A stretch of 64,000 nt of DNA from G963668605 sp963668605 (GTDB lineage Bacteria; Acidobacteriota; Terriglobia; Bryobacterales; Bryobacteraceae), in assembly GCA_963668605.1 (NCBI GenBank), contig OY764903.1:3038001-3102000 (forward strand), in the 5' to 3' direction. The notes below the pieces were generated by a model, which was not told the DNA's origin, did not search any database, and saw only the letters and a program-made list of their open reading frames with translations. Position 1 is the stretch's first letter. The number at the start of each line of letters is the position of its first letter. Below, one piece after another: positions 26,785 through 34,852 of the stretch. Made by a program: the position numbers and the translations under genes.

Positions 26785-26791
26785 GGAGCCG

Positions 26792-27865
26792 ATGATCAAT
26801 CGTAGAGAACTTCTATTCAGCGCTGTCGCATCGCCTTTGGCCGGCGCTGGCCGCTCCTTCGCAGACCGCATTCTTCCGGCGCCGGTCAACGGCGGTTTTC
26901 GGATGGACGGCTATTGGGTCTGGTGCGGATCGGTGATTCGCGGCGAGGCTCAGCGCTATCACATGTTCGCTTCGCGCTGGCCCAAGAGCGTTCCCTTCGG
27001 GCCGCACTGGTGTACGAATTCCGAGGTCGTGCGCGCGTCCGCGGACAAGCCCGAAGGACCGTACCGTTTTGAGGAGATCGTACTGCCGCCGCGCGGCGCT
27101 GAGTTTTGGGATGGGCGCATGACGCACAATCCCACCATTCATCGCTGGCGCGACAACTTCCTGCTCTTCTACATTGGCACGACGTACAAAGGCGATACGC
27201 CGTCCGCCACGGAGAATCGCGTTGCCAGTCAGACGCTCTGGCACGAAGCGCGCGCCAATCAACGCATCGGTCTCGCCGTATCGAAATCCATTCGCGGCCC
27301 GTGGAAACGGATGCCCGATCCTATCCTGCAACCGCGTCCCGGCAAGTGGGACGCACTGATGACCACCAACCCCGCGCCTTGTATCCACGAAGACGGCAGC
27401 GTGCTGATGATTTACAAATCGAGCGGGAACCAGGGAGATCTACTGCGGCTCGGCGTGGCGCGCGCGGAGCGCTTCGATGCACCCTTCCGGCGGCTCGTCG
27501 ACGATTCCATTTTTAATTTCGACAAGACCGGCGACCACGTCGAGGACGCGTATATCTGGCGCGTGGACGGGCACTACGAGCTGATCATGAAAGACATGAA
27601 GGGCGGGATCTGCGGCGAACGCGGCGGCGGCATCCATGCATCATCGGCGAACGGCGTCGAATGGAAGATTTCGAACCCAGCCAAAGCTTACTCGCGCACG
27701 GTACGCTTTGCGGAAGGTACGAACCGGACATTCACACACCTGGAACGCCCGCAGTTGCTCATCGAAAACGGCCGACCGCGCTGCCTCTTCGCCGCCGTAG
27801 GAATCGGCGAGGGAACCAAACGGAGCGACAGCATGAATGTCGCGATTCCCTTGGGCGCCGCGTGA
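26792..27865 (+). CDS. Exported GH43-like beta-propeller protein, copy 1
   Basis: A protein of 357 residues from the ATG at 26792, seven bases after the oxidoreductase stop (GAGGAGCCG). The signal peptide is MINRRELLFSAVASPLAGA (twin arginine). The rest shows repeated beta-propeller phrases: WDGRMTHNPTIHRWRDNFLLFY, RIGLAVSKSIRGPWKRMPDPIL, TTNPAPCIHEDGSVLMIYKS, and VEDAYIWRVDGHYELIMKDM. This layout is typical of five-bladed GH43/GH32-type glycosidases and of uncharacterised planctomycete/acidobacterial relatives. The conserved Asp and Glu in DGRMTHNP and VEDAY are possible catalytic residues. Substrate unknown. Copy 2 follows directly. Confidence 0.75.
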   Translation: MINRRELLFSAVASPLAGAGRSFADRILPAPVNGGFRMDGYWVWCGSVIRGEAQRYHMFASRWPKSVPFGPHWCTNSEVVRASADKPEGPYRFEEIVLPPRGAEFWDGRMTHNPTIHRWRDNFLLFYIGTTYKGDTPSATENRVASQTLWHEARANQRIGLAVSKSIRGPWKRMPDPILQPRPGKWDALMTTNPAPCIHEDGSVLMIYKSSGNQGDLLRLGVARAERFDAPFRRLVDDSIFNFDKTGDHVEDAYIWRVDGHYELIMKDMKGGICGERGGGIHASSANGVEWKISNPAKAYSRTVRFAEGTNRTFTHLERPQLLIENGRPRCLFAAVGIGEGTKRSDSMNVAIPLGAA

Positions 27866-28007
27866 GTACACGGAGACGCTCTTTCGCCAGCCTGGCCGCG
27901 GACGCGCTCGGCGCAAGCCTCGCACCTTGGAAACATCGCCTACGTCGAGAAGCGCCGGCTGCGCTTCGATCCCGTCCGCGAAGAGATCCTGCCGCTCTGA
28001 GGAACCA

Positions 28008-29081
28008 ATGATTAATCGTAGAGAACTTCTATTCAGCGCTGTCGCATCGCCTTTGGCCGGGGCTAACCGCTCCTTCGCAGACCGGATTCTTCCGGCGCCG
28101 GTCAACGGCGGTTTTCGCATGGACGGCTATTGGGTCTGGTGCGGGTCTGTGATTCGCGGCGAGGATCAGCGCTATCACATGTTTGCTTCGCGCTGGCCCA
28201 AAGGCCTTTCCTTCGACCCGCACTGGTGTACGAATTCAGAGATCGTGCGCGCCTCCGCGGACAAGCCCGAGGGACCGTACCGCTTTGAAGAGATTTTGTT
28301 TCCGCCGCGCGGCGCGGAGTTCTGGGATGGACGCATGACGCACAATCCCACCATTCATCGCTGGCGCGACAACTTCCTGCTCTTTTACATCGGCACGACT
28401 TACAAAGGTGAAACACCCTCCGCCGCGGAGGGGCGCTTCGCCAATGAAGCGCTGTGGCACGAATCGCGCGCCAATCAACGCATCGGCCTGGCTGTGTCGA
28501 AATCCATTCGCGGTCCTTGGAAACGGATGCCGGAGCCTATCCTGCAACCGCGCCCCGGCAAATGGGACGCGCTGATGACCACCAACCCCGCGCCTTGCGT
28601 CAACGAGGACGGAAGCATCCTGTTGATCTACAAGTCGACCGGAAATCAACAGGATCTGTTGCGGCTCGGCGTGGCACGTGCCGAGCGCTTCGATGCGCCC
28701 TTCCGGCGGCTCGCCGACGATTCTGTTTTTCGCTTCGACAAGACCGGCGACCACGTCGAGGACGCCTATATCTGGCGCGTGGATGGACACTACGAATTGA
28801 TTATGAAAGACATGGAGGGCGGTATCTGCGGCGAACGCGGCGGCGGCATCCATGCCTCGTCGGCGAACGGCGCTGAATGGAAAATCTCGAATCCCGCCAA
28901 AGCCTACTCGCGCACGGTGCGCTTTGCGGACGGCACAAGCCGGACATTCATACGCATGGAACGCCCGCAGTTGTTTATCGAAAACGGCCGGCCGCGCTGC
29001 CTCTTCGCCGCCGCATTGATCGGCGAAGGATCCACGATAACGGCCAGCATGAATGTCGCGATTCCCTTGGGCGCGGCGTAA
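28008..29081 (+). CDS. Exported GH43-like beta-propeller protein, copy 2 (tandem duplicate)
   Basis: A protein of 357 residues, the same length as copy 1 with no indel. Most residues are identical. Substitutions cluster at the N-terminal blade (SLSFDPHWCTNSEIV against SVPFGPHWCTNSEVV), the middle (GEDQRY against GEAQRY, RFANEALWHES against RVASQTLWHEA) and the C-terminus (LIGEGSTITASMNV against VGIGEGTKRSDSMNV). The conserved Asp/Glu motifs are kept, so both are probably functional and may have diverged in specificity. Its upstream sequence is the duplicated oxidoreductase tail, whose GAGGAACC serves as ribosome site. It converges on the sulfatase gene 12 bases away. Confidence 0.75.
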   Translation: MINRRELLFSAVASPLAGANRSFADRILPAPVNGGFRMDGYWVWCGSVIRGEDQRYHMFASRWPKGLSFDPHWCTNSEIVRASADKPEGPYRFEEILFPPRGAEFWDGRMTHNPTIHRWRDNFLLFYIGTTYKGETPSAAEGRFANEALWHESRANQRIGLAVSKSIRGPWKRMPEPILQPRPGKWDALMTTNPAPCVNEDGSILLIYKSTGNQQDLLRLGVARAERFDAPFRRLADDSVFRFDKTGDHVEDAYIWRVDGHYELIMKDMEGGICGERGGGIHASSANGAEWKISNPAKAYSRTVRFADGTSRTFIRMERPQLFIENGRPRCLFAAALIGEGSTITASMNVAIPLGAA

Positions 29082-29092
29082 GGTCGGAAGAC

Positions 29093-30535
29093 CTATCGCA
29101 GCTTCCGGCTGTAGCCCTGGCGCTGATACGTTTCGAGCAGCGCCGTCAGACTCTTCACTATCTCGGGCCGTTGCGCGTAGAGGTTATTTTTCTCGCTGGG
29201 ATCCGTGGTCATGTTGAAAAGCTCTCCGGCCGGTTCGCCGCTTTTGGGCTTGTACTCGACGGGCTCCGTGAAACCACCCGAGCCGCGGCCCAGGTTCAGT
29301 TTCCATTCCCCTTTGCGAATCGAAAAATGACCTTGCAGGGAGTGGTGGACGATCGCCTCGCGAATCGGCGTTGCCGACTTGCGGCCAGCCAGCGCGGGTA
29401 GGATCGAGAAGCTGTCTTCTCCCGCGTCGTTCGGCAAAGTATAGCCCGCAATCTCGGCCGCCGTCGCCATCAGATCGGTCAGGCAAATCGTCTCGGCCGA
29501 CGTAGAGCCGGCCTGCGTCTTGCCGGGCCAGCGGGCCATGAATGGAATGCGGTGCCCGCCATCCCAGATGTCCGCCTTCTGTCCGTGCAGAAAATGGTTG
29601 GACCGATGATCCCACTGCGCTATCTCTGCCGGCAGCCAATGCGCGCCATTGTCACTGGTGACGATGACCAGTGTGTTGCCCGCCAATCCCTGCTCGTCGA
29701 GCGTGCGCAGCACCTGGCCGACGGCGTCATCGACCATCGCGACGAAGTCTCCATATTCACCGGCCTTCGCCTTGCCCTGAAACTCCTTCGTAGGCAGCCA
29801 GGGCGTGTGCGGTCCGGTCAGCGGCAAATACAAAAAGAACGGTTCCTGTTTCCGTTTCGCGGCGTGATCGCGCAGATATCCCTTCGCCTTTTCCGTAATC
29901 TTCGGAAGCACCTCGATGTGCTTGAAGCCCGGAGCGGCAGGTCCGCCGCGCCAGAAGACGCCGCGGTGTTCGAGCTTCTCATCGACGTGTCCAGTCGGCG
30001 GCGCGAGTGCGCGGTCGTTCTCGATATAGACGTATGGCTCCATGTCGAGTGACGCCGGAATGCCGAAATAATAATCGAAGCCGAAATCGAGGGGCCCCGG
30101 ATGCAGCGGTTTGCTGTAGTCCGTTTTCTCGGCGGTACCCAGCCCCAGATGCCATTTGCCGATGCACGCGGTGTGATAGCCCTGCCGCTTGAGCATCGAC
30201 GCCACGGTCATACGTCCGGCTTCAATCAGACTCGGCGAATAGCCCCACAACACGCCGTTCTTCAGCTTTGAGCGCCAGCAGTAGCGCCCGGTCATGATGC
30301 CGTAGCGGGTAGGCGTGCAGACCGCGGAAGGTGAGTGCGCGTCGGTGAAGCGAACGCCCTGCGAAGCGAAGCGGTCCAGATTCGGAGTGGGAATCTTCGA
30401 TGCCGCGTTGTAGCAGCGCAGGTCGCCATAGCCGAGGTCGTCGGCGAGAATGAAAAGCACATTCGGCTTCGCTGTCTGCGCGAAGGCGGGTACAGCCGCA
30501 CCCAGCATCCTTAGAAAATCCCGTCGGCTTGACAT
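29093..30535 (-). CDS. Exported sulfatase, last gene of the arabinan-type operon
   Basis: A protein of 480 residues from the ATG at 30535 (MSSRRDFLRMLGAAVPAFAQ, twin arginine signal). The sulfatase core is complete: PNVLFILADDLGYGDL, the formylglycine motif SAVCTPTRYGIMTGRYC with Cys73, GKWHLGLG, and VTSDNGAHW. It is a clear paralogue of the sulfatase at 12342-13883. It is the last of five minus-strand genes, 87 bases after the GH51 gene, and has its own upstream copy of the operon motif (30561-30585). So it may be transcribed both with the operon and alone. It would remove sulfate from the glycan before or during arabinose release. Confidence 0.92.
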   Translation of the reverse strand: MSSRRDFLRMLGAAVPAFAQTAKPNVLFILADDLGYGDLRCYNAASKIPTPNLDRFASQGVRFTDAHSPSAVCTPTRYGIMTGRYCWRSKLKNGVLWGYSPSLIEAGRMTVASMLKRQGYHTACIGKWHLGLGTAEKTDYSKPLHPGPLDFGFDYYFGIPASLDMEPYVYIENDRALAPPTGHVDEKLEHRGVFWRGGPAAPGFKHIEVLPKITEKAKGYLRDHAAKRKQEPFFLYLPLTGPHTPWLPTKEFQGKAKAGEYGDFVAMVDDAVGQVLRTLDEQGLAGNTLVIVTSDNGAHWLPAEIAQWDHRSNHFLHGQKADIWDGGHRIPFMARWPGKTQAGSTSAETICLTDLMATAAEIAGYTLPNDAGEDSFSILPALAGRKSATPIREAIVHHSLQGHFSIRKGEWKLNLGRGSGGFTEPVEYKPKSGEPAGELFNMTTDPSEKNNLYAQRPEIVKSLTALLETYQRQGYSRKLR

Positions 30536-30560
30536 AGTTACGATTTCACTTTCGCGGGCT

Positions 30561-30585
30561 ATTGGAATCAATCGGAAACTGCAAT
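30561..30585 (-). promoter_or_regulatory. Operator-like motif before the sulfatase gene
   Basis: On the minus strand, TTGCAGTTTCCGATTGA followed by TTCCAAT matches the sequence at 40533-40560 (CGCAGTTTCAATTGG, then TTCCAATT) and the weaker one at 40434-40468. It lies 26 bases upstream of the sulfatase ATG. A common regulator of the glycan genes is inferred from this recurrence. Confidence 0.4.
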
Positions 30586-30622
30586 AACGCTCTCCTAAAA
30601 TATCAAAAAGCGCGCGGCCAGA

Positions 30623-32800
30623 TTACTCCAGAACGATCTCGACAAACGACCACGGCCCGACCGCGGTCCGGTACTCTCCACGCACCTCCGTCGATGCCGC
30701 CGGTTTCGTCTCGCGCCGCACCGTGCCAGGTTGTTCAAGCGTGTTCCTCGATTGCGGGCTATCCGCCGCCGTGATGGAGACTGTGGCGCGGCGGAATGTG
30801 CGCCGCAACTCCGACAGGTCGAAGACGGCCTCGCGCCGCGCGGCGCCGCGATTCAATACGTACAGCACAAGCCGTTGGCGCTGCAAGTCCCAGGCGGCCT
30901 GCACTTGAAACTCGTCGGCCACCGTGTTTTCATAGCCTGCAATACGCAACGGCCACGCCGCCGGACTGTTGGCGATGGCAGCCATGGCGACTCCGCACGA
31001 CGTCAGGAACGAGCCATCTTTCGGGCTTTCCATCGCACTCTGGGCGTGCGTATTCGAGAGGTTATTGAAGTTCACCCAGGCGACATCACCGCCGCGCCGC
31101 TGCCAGGACATCATGTTACTCAGCACCACCATGCCAGTCCGCCAACGGCTCATGCGGTCCCACAAATCCGCCCGGCTGATCCCGATCACGGCATTATCGG
31201 CGCGCTGTTTTTCCACCGTTTCGCGCGGCAGCCACTCCGTGTTGGCATAGAAGACGCTGCGGCCGCTCCTGGCATTGTAGTCGCGCATGGTTTTCAGAAT
31301 TGCATCCAGGCCCTCTTCGGCGTCTGTGCGATCGGCGAGAAAATCGATATCCCGGCCCGCCGCTTCGAGCAGCGCCGCCACGTGCGGCCGGAACTTTCCA
31401 TAGGTCACCATCCCGATCCGGATGGTTGGATCCACAGCCTTCATCGCGCGGGCGTAAATCACGGCAGCCTTGGCGTACTCCTCGGCTGTGAACCAGCGAT
31501 ACGTCTCATTGTCGAGTTCCCAATACTTAATGCCCCAAGGCTGCCTGTAGCCGTTGCCGGCGCGTAAATCCGCCATAGGATGAGTTCCAGCCGCGAGGTT
31601 GCAGTAGGCCACCCACGCCGCCGCTTCCCGCGCTCCCTTTTCGAGATCTGTAAACTTCGACATGTCGAAGGAATGTGTCGCGTTCTCGGGAAGCTTGTTG
31701 GGAGTAGTCAGCAGGTAGTCCCGCTTTTTCGGGTGATACAAGTTGACGGCGAACATCATCTCCGCGCCGGCGCGCTTCGCCATAGAGGCGAACTCGTCGG
31801 TGCCGAGTTCGTTGTAGTTCATCCCACCCCAAAAGTACGATGGTTCCACCGGCCTTTTCGCGGCCGGTCCTATTCCGTTGCGCCAATCATAGAAGGAGGC
31901 GAAGCATCCGCCAGGAAAGCGAAACAGCTTGGGCCTGAGGCTCTCAATCGTCCGGACCACATCTTCGCGCCAGCCGTGGAAGTTCGACTTCGGGAGCAGC
32001 GAGAAGTCGTCCGCGACAAGGGACGCACCCGGCGGAATCCACAAGCTGAATGTCGCGTAGCCCTCAAAGTCCGCATTGCGAAACGTGGCTGTCTTCTCGG
32101 AAAACTCCGCGCCGATGTTCGCGAGTTTCATCACGCTAATCGGGTTCTGCCATTGGCCCCGCCGGTAGAAGCGCACTTCCGCGTTCAGCGGTTTTCCATC
32201 CGTTCTCAGCATGCCTCGGAACGTGTAGCTCTCGCCCTTCCGAAGATACTTACCCTCCTGCGCCAACGCTCCCCATTCCGCCGGATCGTCATTAATCAGC
32301 CGCACGGATTGCAGCCCGTGGCGAACGTCGTGCGCGGCGCGGGTCAGTTCCATACGGACGTTGCGCACGGGCGAGCGCAGCACAAAATACGTCGACTTTC
32401 GGTCGATCAAAAACGGTCCTTCCCCGCCCGGCGCCGCGAACCAGGAGTTGTGCTCGTAGCCGGAGTGATACCAGCTCATCTCTCTCCAGTCGGTCCGGTA
32501 GCCCTTGGACTGGTCGCCTTCATCGCGCCACAGACCGAACCATGTAAAGCTGTTGTCGCGATACGGCATGTAGGGCTCGAAGGAGCGGTTGAAGAGCATC
32601 TCGGCCATCATCGGCTCGATTTGAAAGCCGTATCCCAACTCCACGAAATGGCTCGAAAGCAGAGGGCTAACCGGTTTGCTGACGAGCGACTCGGCCGTCA
32701 CTCGAAAACGGCGCGAGCCCGTATCAGCTTGTCCCGGCAGCAGAACGGGGAGCAACACAGCGGAGATCAATCCGCAACGCAAGGCAGCAGTCACAGACAT
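30623..32800 (-). CDS. Exported GH51-like alpha-L-arabinofuranosidase
   Basis: A protein of 725 residues with a Sec signal (LISAVLLPVLLPGQA). Residues of about 60-270 include an added carbohydrate-binding-like beta-sandwich (FRGMLRTDGKPLNAEVRFY...). The (beta/alpha)8 domain carries LFRFPGGCFASFYDWRNGIG. The acid/base Glu432 is in KYWELDNETY (family KYWxxxNE), and a likely nucleophile is Glu522 in YANTEWLP. A C-terminal beta-sandwich follows. It would release terminal alpha-L-arabinofuranose. It lies 12 bases after the first GH127 gene in a minus-strand operon. The nucleophile context differs from classic GH51 (usually DEW), so it could belong to a neighbouring subfamily. Confidence 0.85.
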   Translation of the reverse strand: MSVTAALRCGLISAVLLPVLLPGQADTGSRRFRVTAESLVSKPVSPLLSSHFVELGYGFQIEPMMAEMLFNRSFEPYMPYRDNSFTWFGLWRDEGDQSKGYRTDWREMSWYHSGYEHNSWFAAPGGEGPFLIDRKSTYFVLRSPVRNVRMELTRAAHDVRHGLQSVRLINDDPAEWGALAQEGKYLRKGESYTFRGMLRTDGKPLNAEVRFYRRGQWQNPISVMKLANIGAEFSEKTATFRNADFEGYATFSLWIPPGASLVADDFSLLPKSNFHGWREDVVRTIESLRPKLFRFPGGCFASFYDWRNGIGPAAKRPVEPSYFWGGMNYNELGTDEFASMAKRAGAEMMFAVNLYHPKKRDYLLTTPNKLPENATHSFDMSKFTDLEKGAREAAAWVAYCNLAAGTHPMADLRAGNGYRQPWGIKYWELDNETYRWFTAEEYAKAAVIYARAMKAVDPTIRIGMVTYGKFRPHVAALLEAAGRDIDFLADRTDAEEGLDAILKTMRDYNARSGRSVFYANTEWLPRETVEKQRADNAVIGISRADLWDRMSRWRTGMVVLSNMMSWQRRGGDVAWVNFNNLSNTHAQSAMESPKDGSFLTSCGVAMAAIANSPAAWPLRIAGYENTVADEFQVQAAWDLQRQRLVLYVLNRGAARREAVFDLSELRRTFRRATVSITAADSPQSRNTLEQPGTVRRETKPAASTEVRGEYRTAVGPWSFVEIVLE

Positions 32801-32812
32801 TAGCTTACCGCC

Positions 32813-34819
32813 CTAGTCGGCCCGCGGGATCCACACCGACATGTGAGACATGCCGCGATTCGACCAGGCGTAATACGGCACGAAGCGGATGCTGGCGGTC
32901 CGGGCCGGCTCAGGCCGCAGCGTTCGATACAGCAGGCCCGTCCAATCACCCTCCGGGCGTACTTGCGCCTGCGTCTCGAGTACGGTCACGCCGCCTAGCA
33001 GCGACTTGTCGAAACGTTCCGCAAACCTCGCGCCCGTCGCGAGTACGACTTCGGAGACGCGCACACCCGCGGGCATGTCCTGCGACTCCAGCGCATAGAC
33101 CAGCGGTCCGCGCATCACTGCCACTTGGTTGCGCGCGCTTTCCACATAGGGATTCGCCACCACCAAACGCGGCGCCATTGGCAACTGGAGTTCGATGCGG
33201 TCGCCCGTCTTCCACACGCGGCGCAGCTCAGCATACGATCCAGCCTGCAGTTTGCGCGGCGCTTCATTGCCCACGCGTGCGGTCGCTCCCTCGGCCCAGG
33301 CCGGAATGCGCAGCATGAGCGCAGCTTCACGCGCGGGCGCTTTTTCAACGGTGAAGGCGATCGCTCCGCTCCACGGATAATCGGTTTTTTCGACGAGCGC
33401 GAAACGCCCGCCCGCTGTTGTGGTATCGACGCGCGCGCTGCCGTACAAGTTCACCCACAGCGCGTCCGAACTCTTCGAAAAGGCCCAGCCTTTCAGCCCG
33501 GCAACGGTTCGAGCGATCGAAGTCGGACAGCAGTAGCAGGGCAGTACGGTCGAACGCAGCGGCGGGTCCTGCTTGCGAACCACGCGCGGAAGTTCATCGC
33601 CGTGACGGCGCAATGGATTGGCATAGTAGAAGTCCTTGCCGTCGATCCCCATGCCGGAGAGCATGCTGTTGTACAACACCAACTCCATCATGTCGGCGTG
33701 CTTGGCATCGCCCGAGAGCGAGAGCAGCCGCCAATTCCACATAGCGTTGGCGATGTTGGCGCAGGTCTCGGTGTAGGCGAAGCGGTTCGGCAATTCGTAG
33801 TCGAGGCCGAACGCTTCGTGCACATTGTCGCCTCTGCGCGAAGAGCCGCGATACAGATTCCCCACCGCACCGGTCAGATACAGCTTACGGCCGGCGACGT
33901 CGTTCCAGATCCGCTGCAAGGCGTCGAGCAGCGGCTTGCTGCCACTTTCGGCGTAGACGTCCGTGGCGCCCGCGTAGAGGTACATCGCGGTGACCGCGTG
34001 CCCGACGGCTTCGTCCTCCTTGAGCAACGGCATGCGCGACTGGTTCTGATCGCTGCCGCCAGGAGCCGAACCGCGCATCTCAGTAAAAATCGTGGCAAGT
34101 TCGAGATACTTACGCTCGCCGGTGGTGCGGTACAGTTCCGTGGCGCCCATGATGTTCGACGGGTTGAAGCCGAAATGCGCTAACGCTTTAGGACGCGGCT
34201 GGAACGTAACGTACAGGTAATCCGCTACCTTTGTGGCAATGTTAAGAAAGTTCTTCTTGCCCGTGGCCCGGTAGTGGATGCAGGCGGCCGTCATCAGATG
34301 GCCCATGTTGTAGAGTTCGTGGTTCTGCAAGTTCGTCCAGCGCTGGAGGCCCTTCAGCCGCATCGGCGTGGAGATATATCCGTCCTTCTCCTGCGCCTCG
34401 GCGAAGATCGAAATGATCTCATCCATGCGGCGATCGATGGCGGGATCCTTCGTCGTCGCGAAGACAAGTGCCATCGCTTCCACGGTCTTGTAGACATCGC
34501 CGTCGCTCCACACGTTCAGCGTCTTGACGTTGAGCTTTTCTCCGCCGTGGCCGGTCGTCTTCAGGAAGCTGTTGTACTGGGCGCCGTTGGCCGGATCGTC
34601 CATCGCCTTCCACAGCGTCGGAATCGTGTTGTTGCGGACCACGTCGAAACGGTCGCCCCAGAATCCGCCGTTCCAGCGGACATCGTCGAGGTCGAGGTTC
34701 TTCAGCTTGACCTGCGGGCTGGCGGCGTTCGCGACGATGCCGCGCGACTCCCCGGCGAACAGCGGCAGGCCGATCAGTGCAACGGCTGCCAGCGCGATAC
34801 AATTCTTCATTTTCGTCAT
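32813..34819 (-). CDS. Exported GH127 beta-L-arabinofuranosidase (DUF1680), copy a
   Basis: A protein of 668 residues with a signal peptide (IALAAVALIGLPLFAG). The alpha/alpha toroid domain begins LDLDDVRWNGGFWGDRFDVV. The zinc-thiolate site is complete: Glu351 and Cys353 (TETCAN), Cys430 and Cys431 (CYCCPT). The spacing equals that of Bifidobacterium HypBA1 (Glu338, Cys340, Cys417, Cys418), where one Cys is the nucleophile. The two beta-sandwich domains follow. It should release beta-L-arabinofuranose, for example from hydroxyproline-rich plant glycoproteins. A second GH127 gene is at 38364-40370, on the other side of the receptor gene. Confidence 0.93.
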   Translation of the reverse strand: MTKMKNCIALAAVALIGLPLFAGESRGIVANAASPQVKLKNLDLDDVRWNGGFWGDRFDVVRNNTIPTLWKAMDDPANGAQYNSFLKTTGHGGEKLNVKTLNVWSDGDVYKTVEAMALVFATTKDPAIDRRMDEIISIFAEAQEKDGYISTPMRLKGLQRWTNLQNHELYNMGHLMTAACIHYRATGKKNFLNIATKVADYLYVTFQPRPKALAHFGFNPSNIMGATELYRTTGERKYLELATIFTEMRGSAPGGSDQNQSRMPLLKEDEAVGHAVTAMYLYAGATDVYAESGSKPLLDALQRIWNDVAGRKLYLTGAVGNLYRGSSRRGDNVHEAFGLDYELPNRFAYTETCANIANAMWNWRLLSLSGDAKHADMMELVLYNSMLSGMGIDGKDFYYANPLRRHGDELPRVVRKQDPPLRSTVLPCYCCPTSIARTVAGLKGWAFSKSSDALWVNLYGSARVDTTTAGGRFALVEKTDYPWSGAIAFTVEKAPAREAALMLRIPAWAEGATARVGNEAPRKLQAGSYAELRRVWKTGDRIELQLPMAPRLVVANPYVESARNQVAVMRGPLVYALESQDMPAGVRVSEVVLATGARFAERFDKSLLGGVTVLETQAQVRPEGDWTGLLYRTLRPEPARTASIRFVPYYAWSNRGMSHMSVWIPRAD

Positions 34820-34852
34820 TGCGTAGCGTGTCCTTCGGTCAGAAAACCAAAG

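Larger units (their letters stand above)
26691..29081 (+). repeat. Tandem duplication of about 1.2 kb (oxidoreductase tail plus GH43-like gene)
   Basis: Unit 1 (from about 26691) and unit 2 (from about 27907) align with a period of exactly 1216 bases. Starts at 26792 and 28008, and stops at 27865 and 29081, are all 1216 apart. Unit 2 begins with a non-translated copy of the last 30 codons of the oxidoreductase gene, a clear fossil of the breakpoint. The junction 27866-27906 is unrelated filler of 41 bases. Confidence 0.93.

Noticed and set aside
31580..32803. Plus-strand open frame over the GH51 gene
   Set aside because: Antisense shadow; the minus frame holds the GH51 acid/base motif and a signal peptide.
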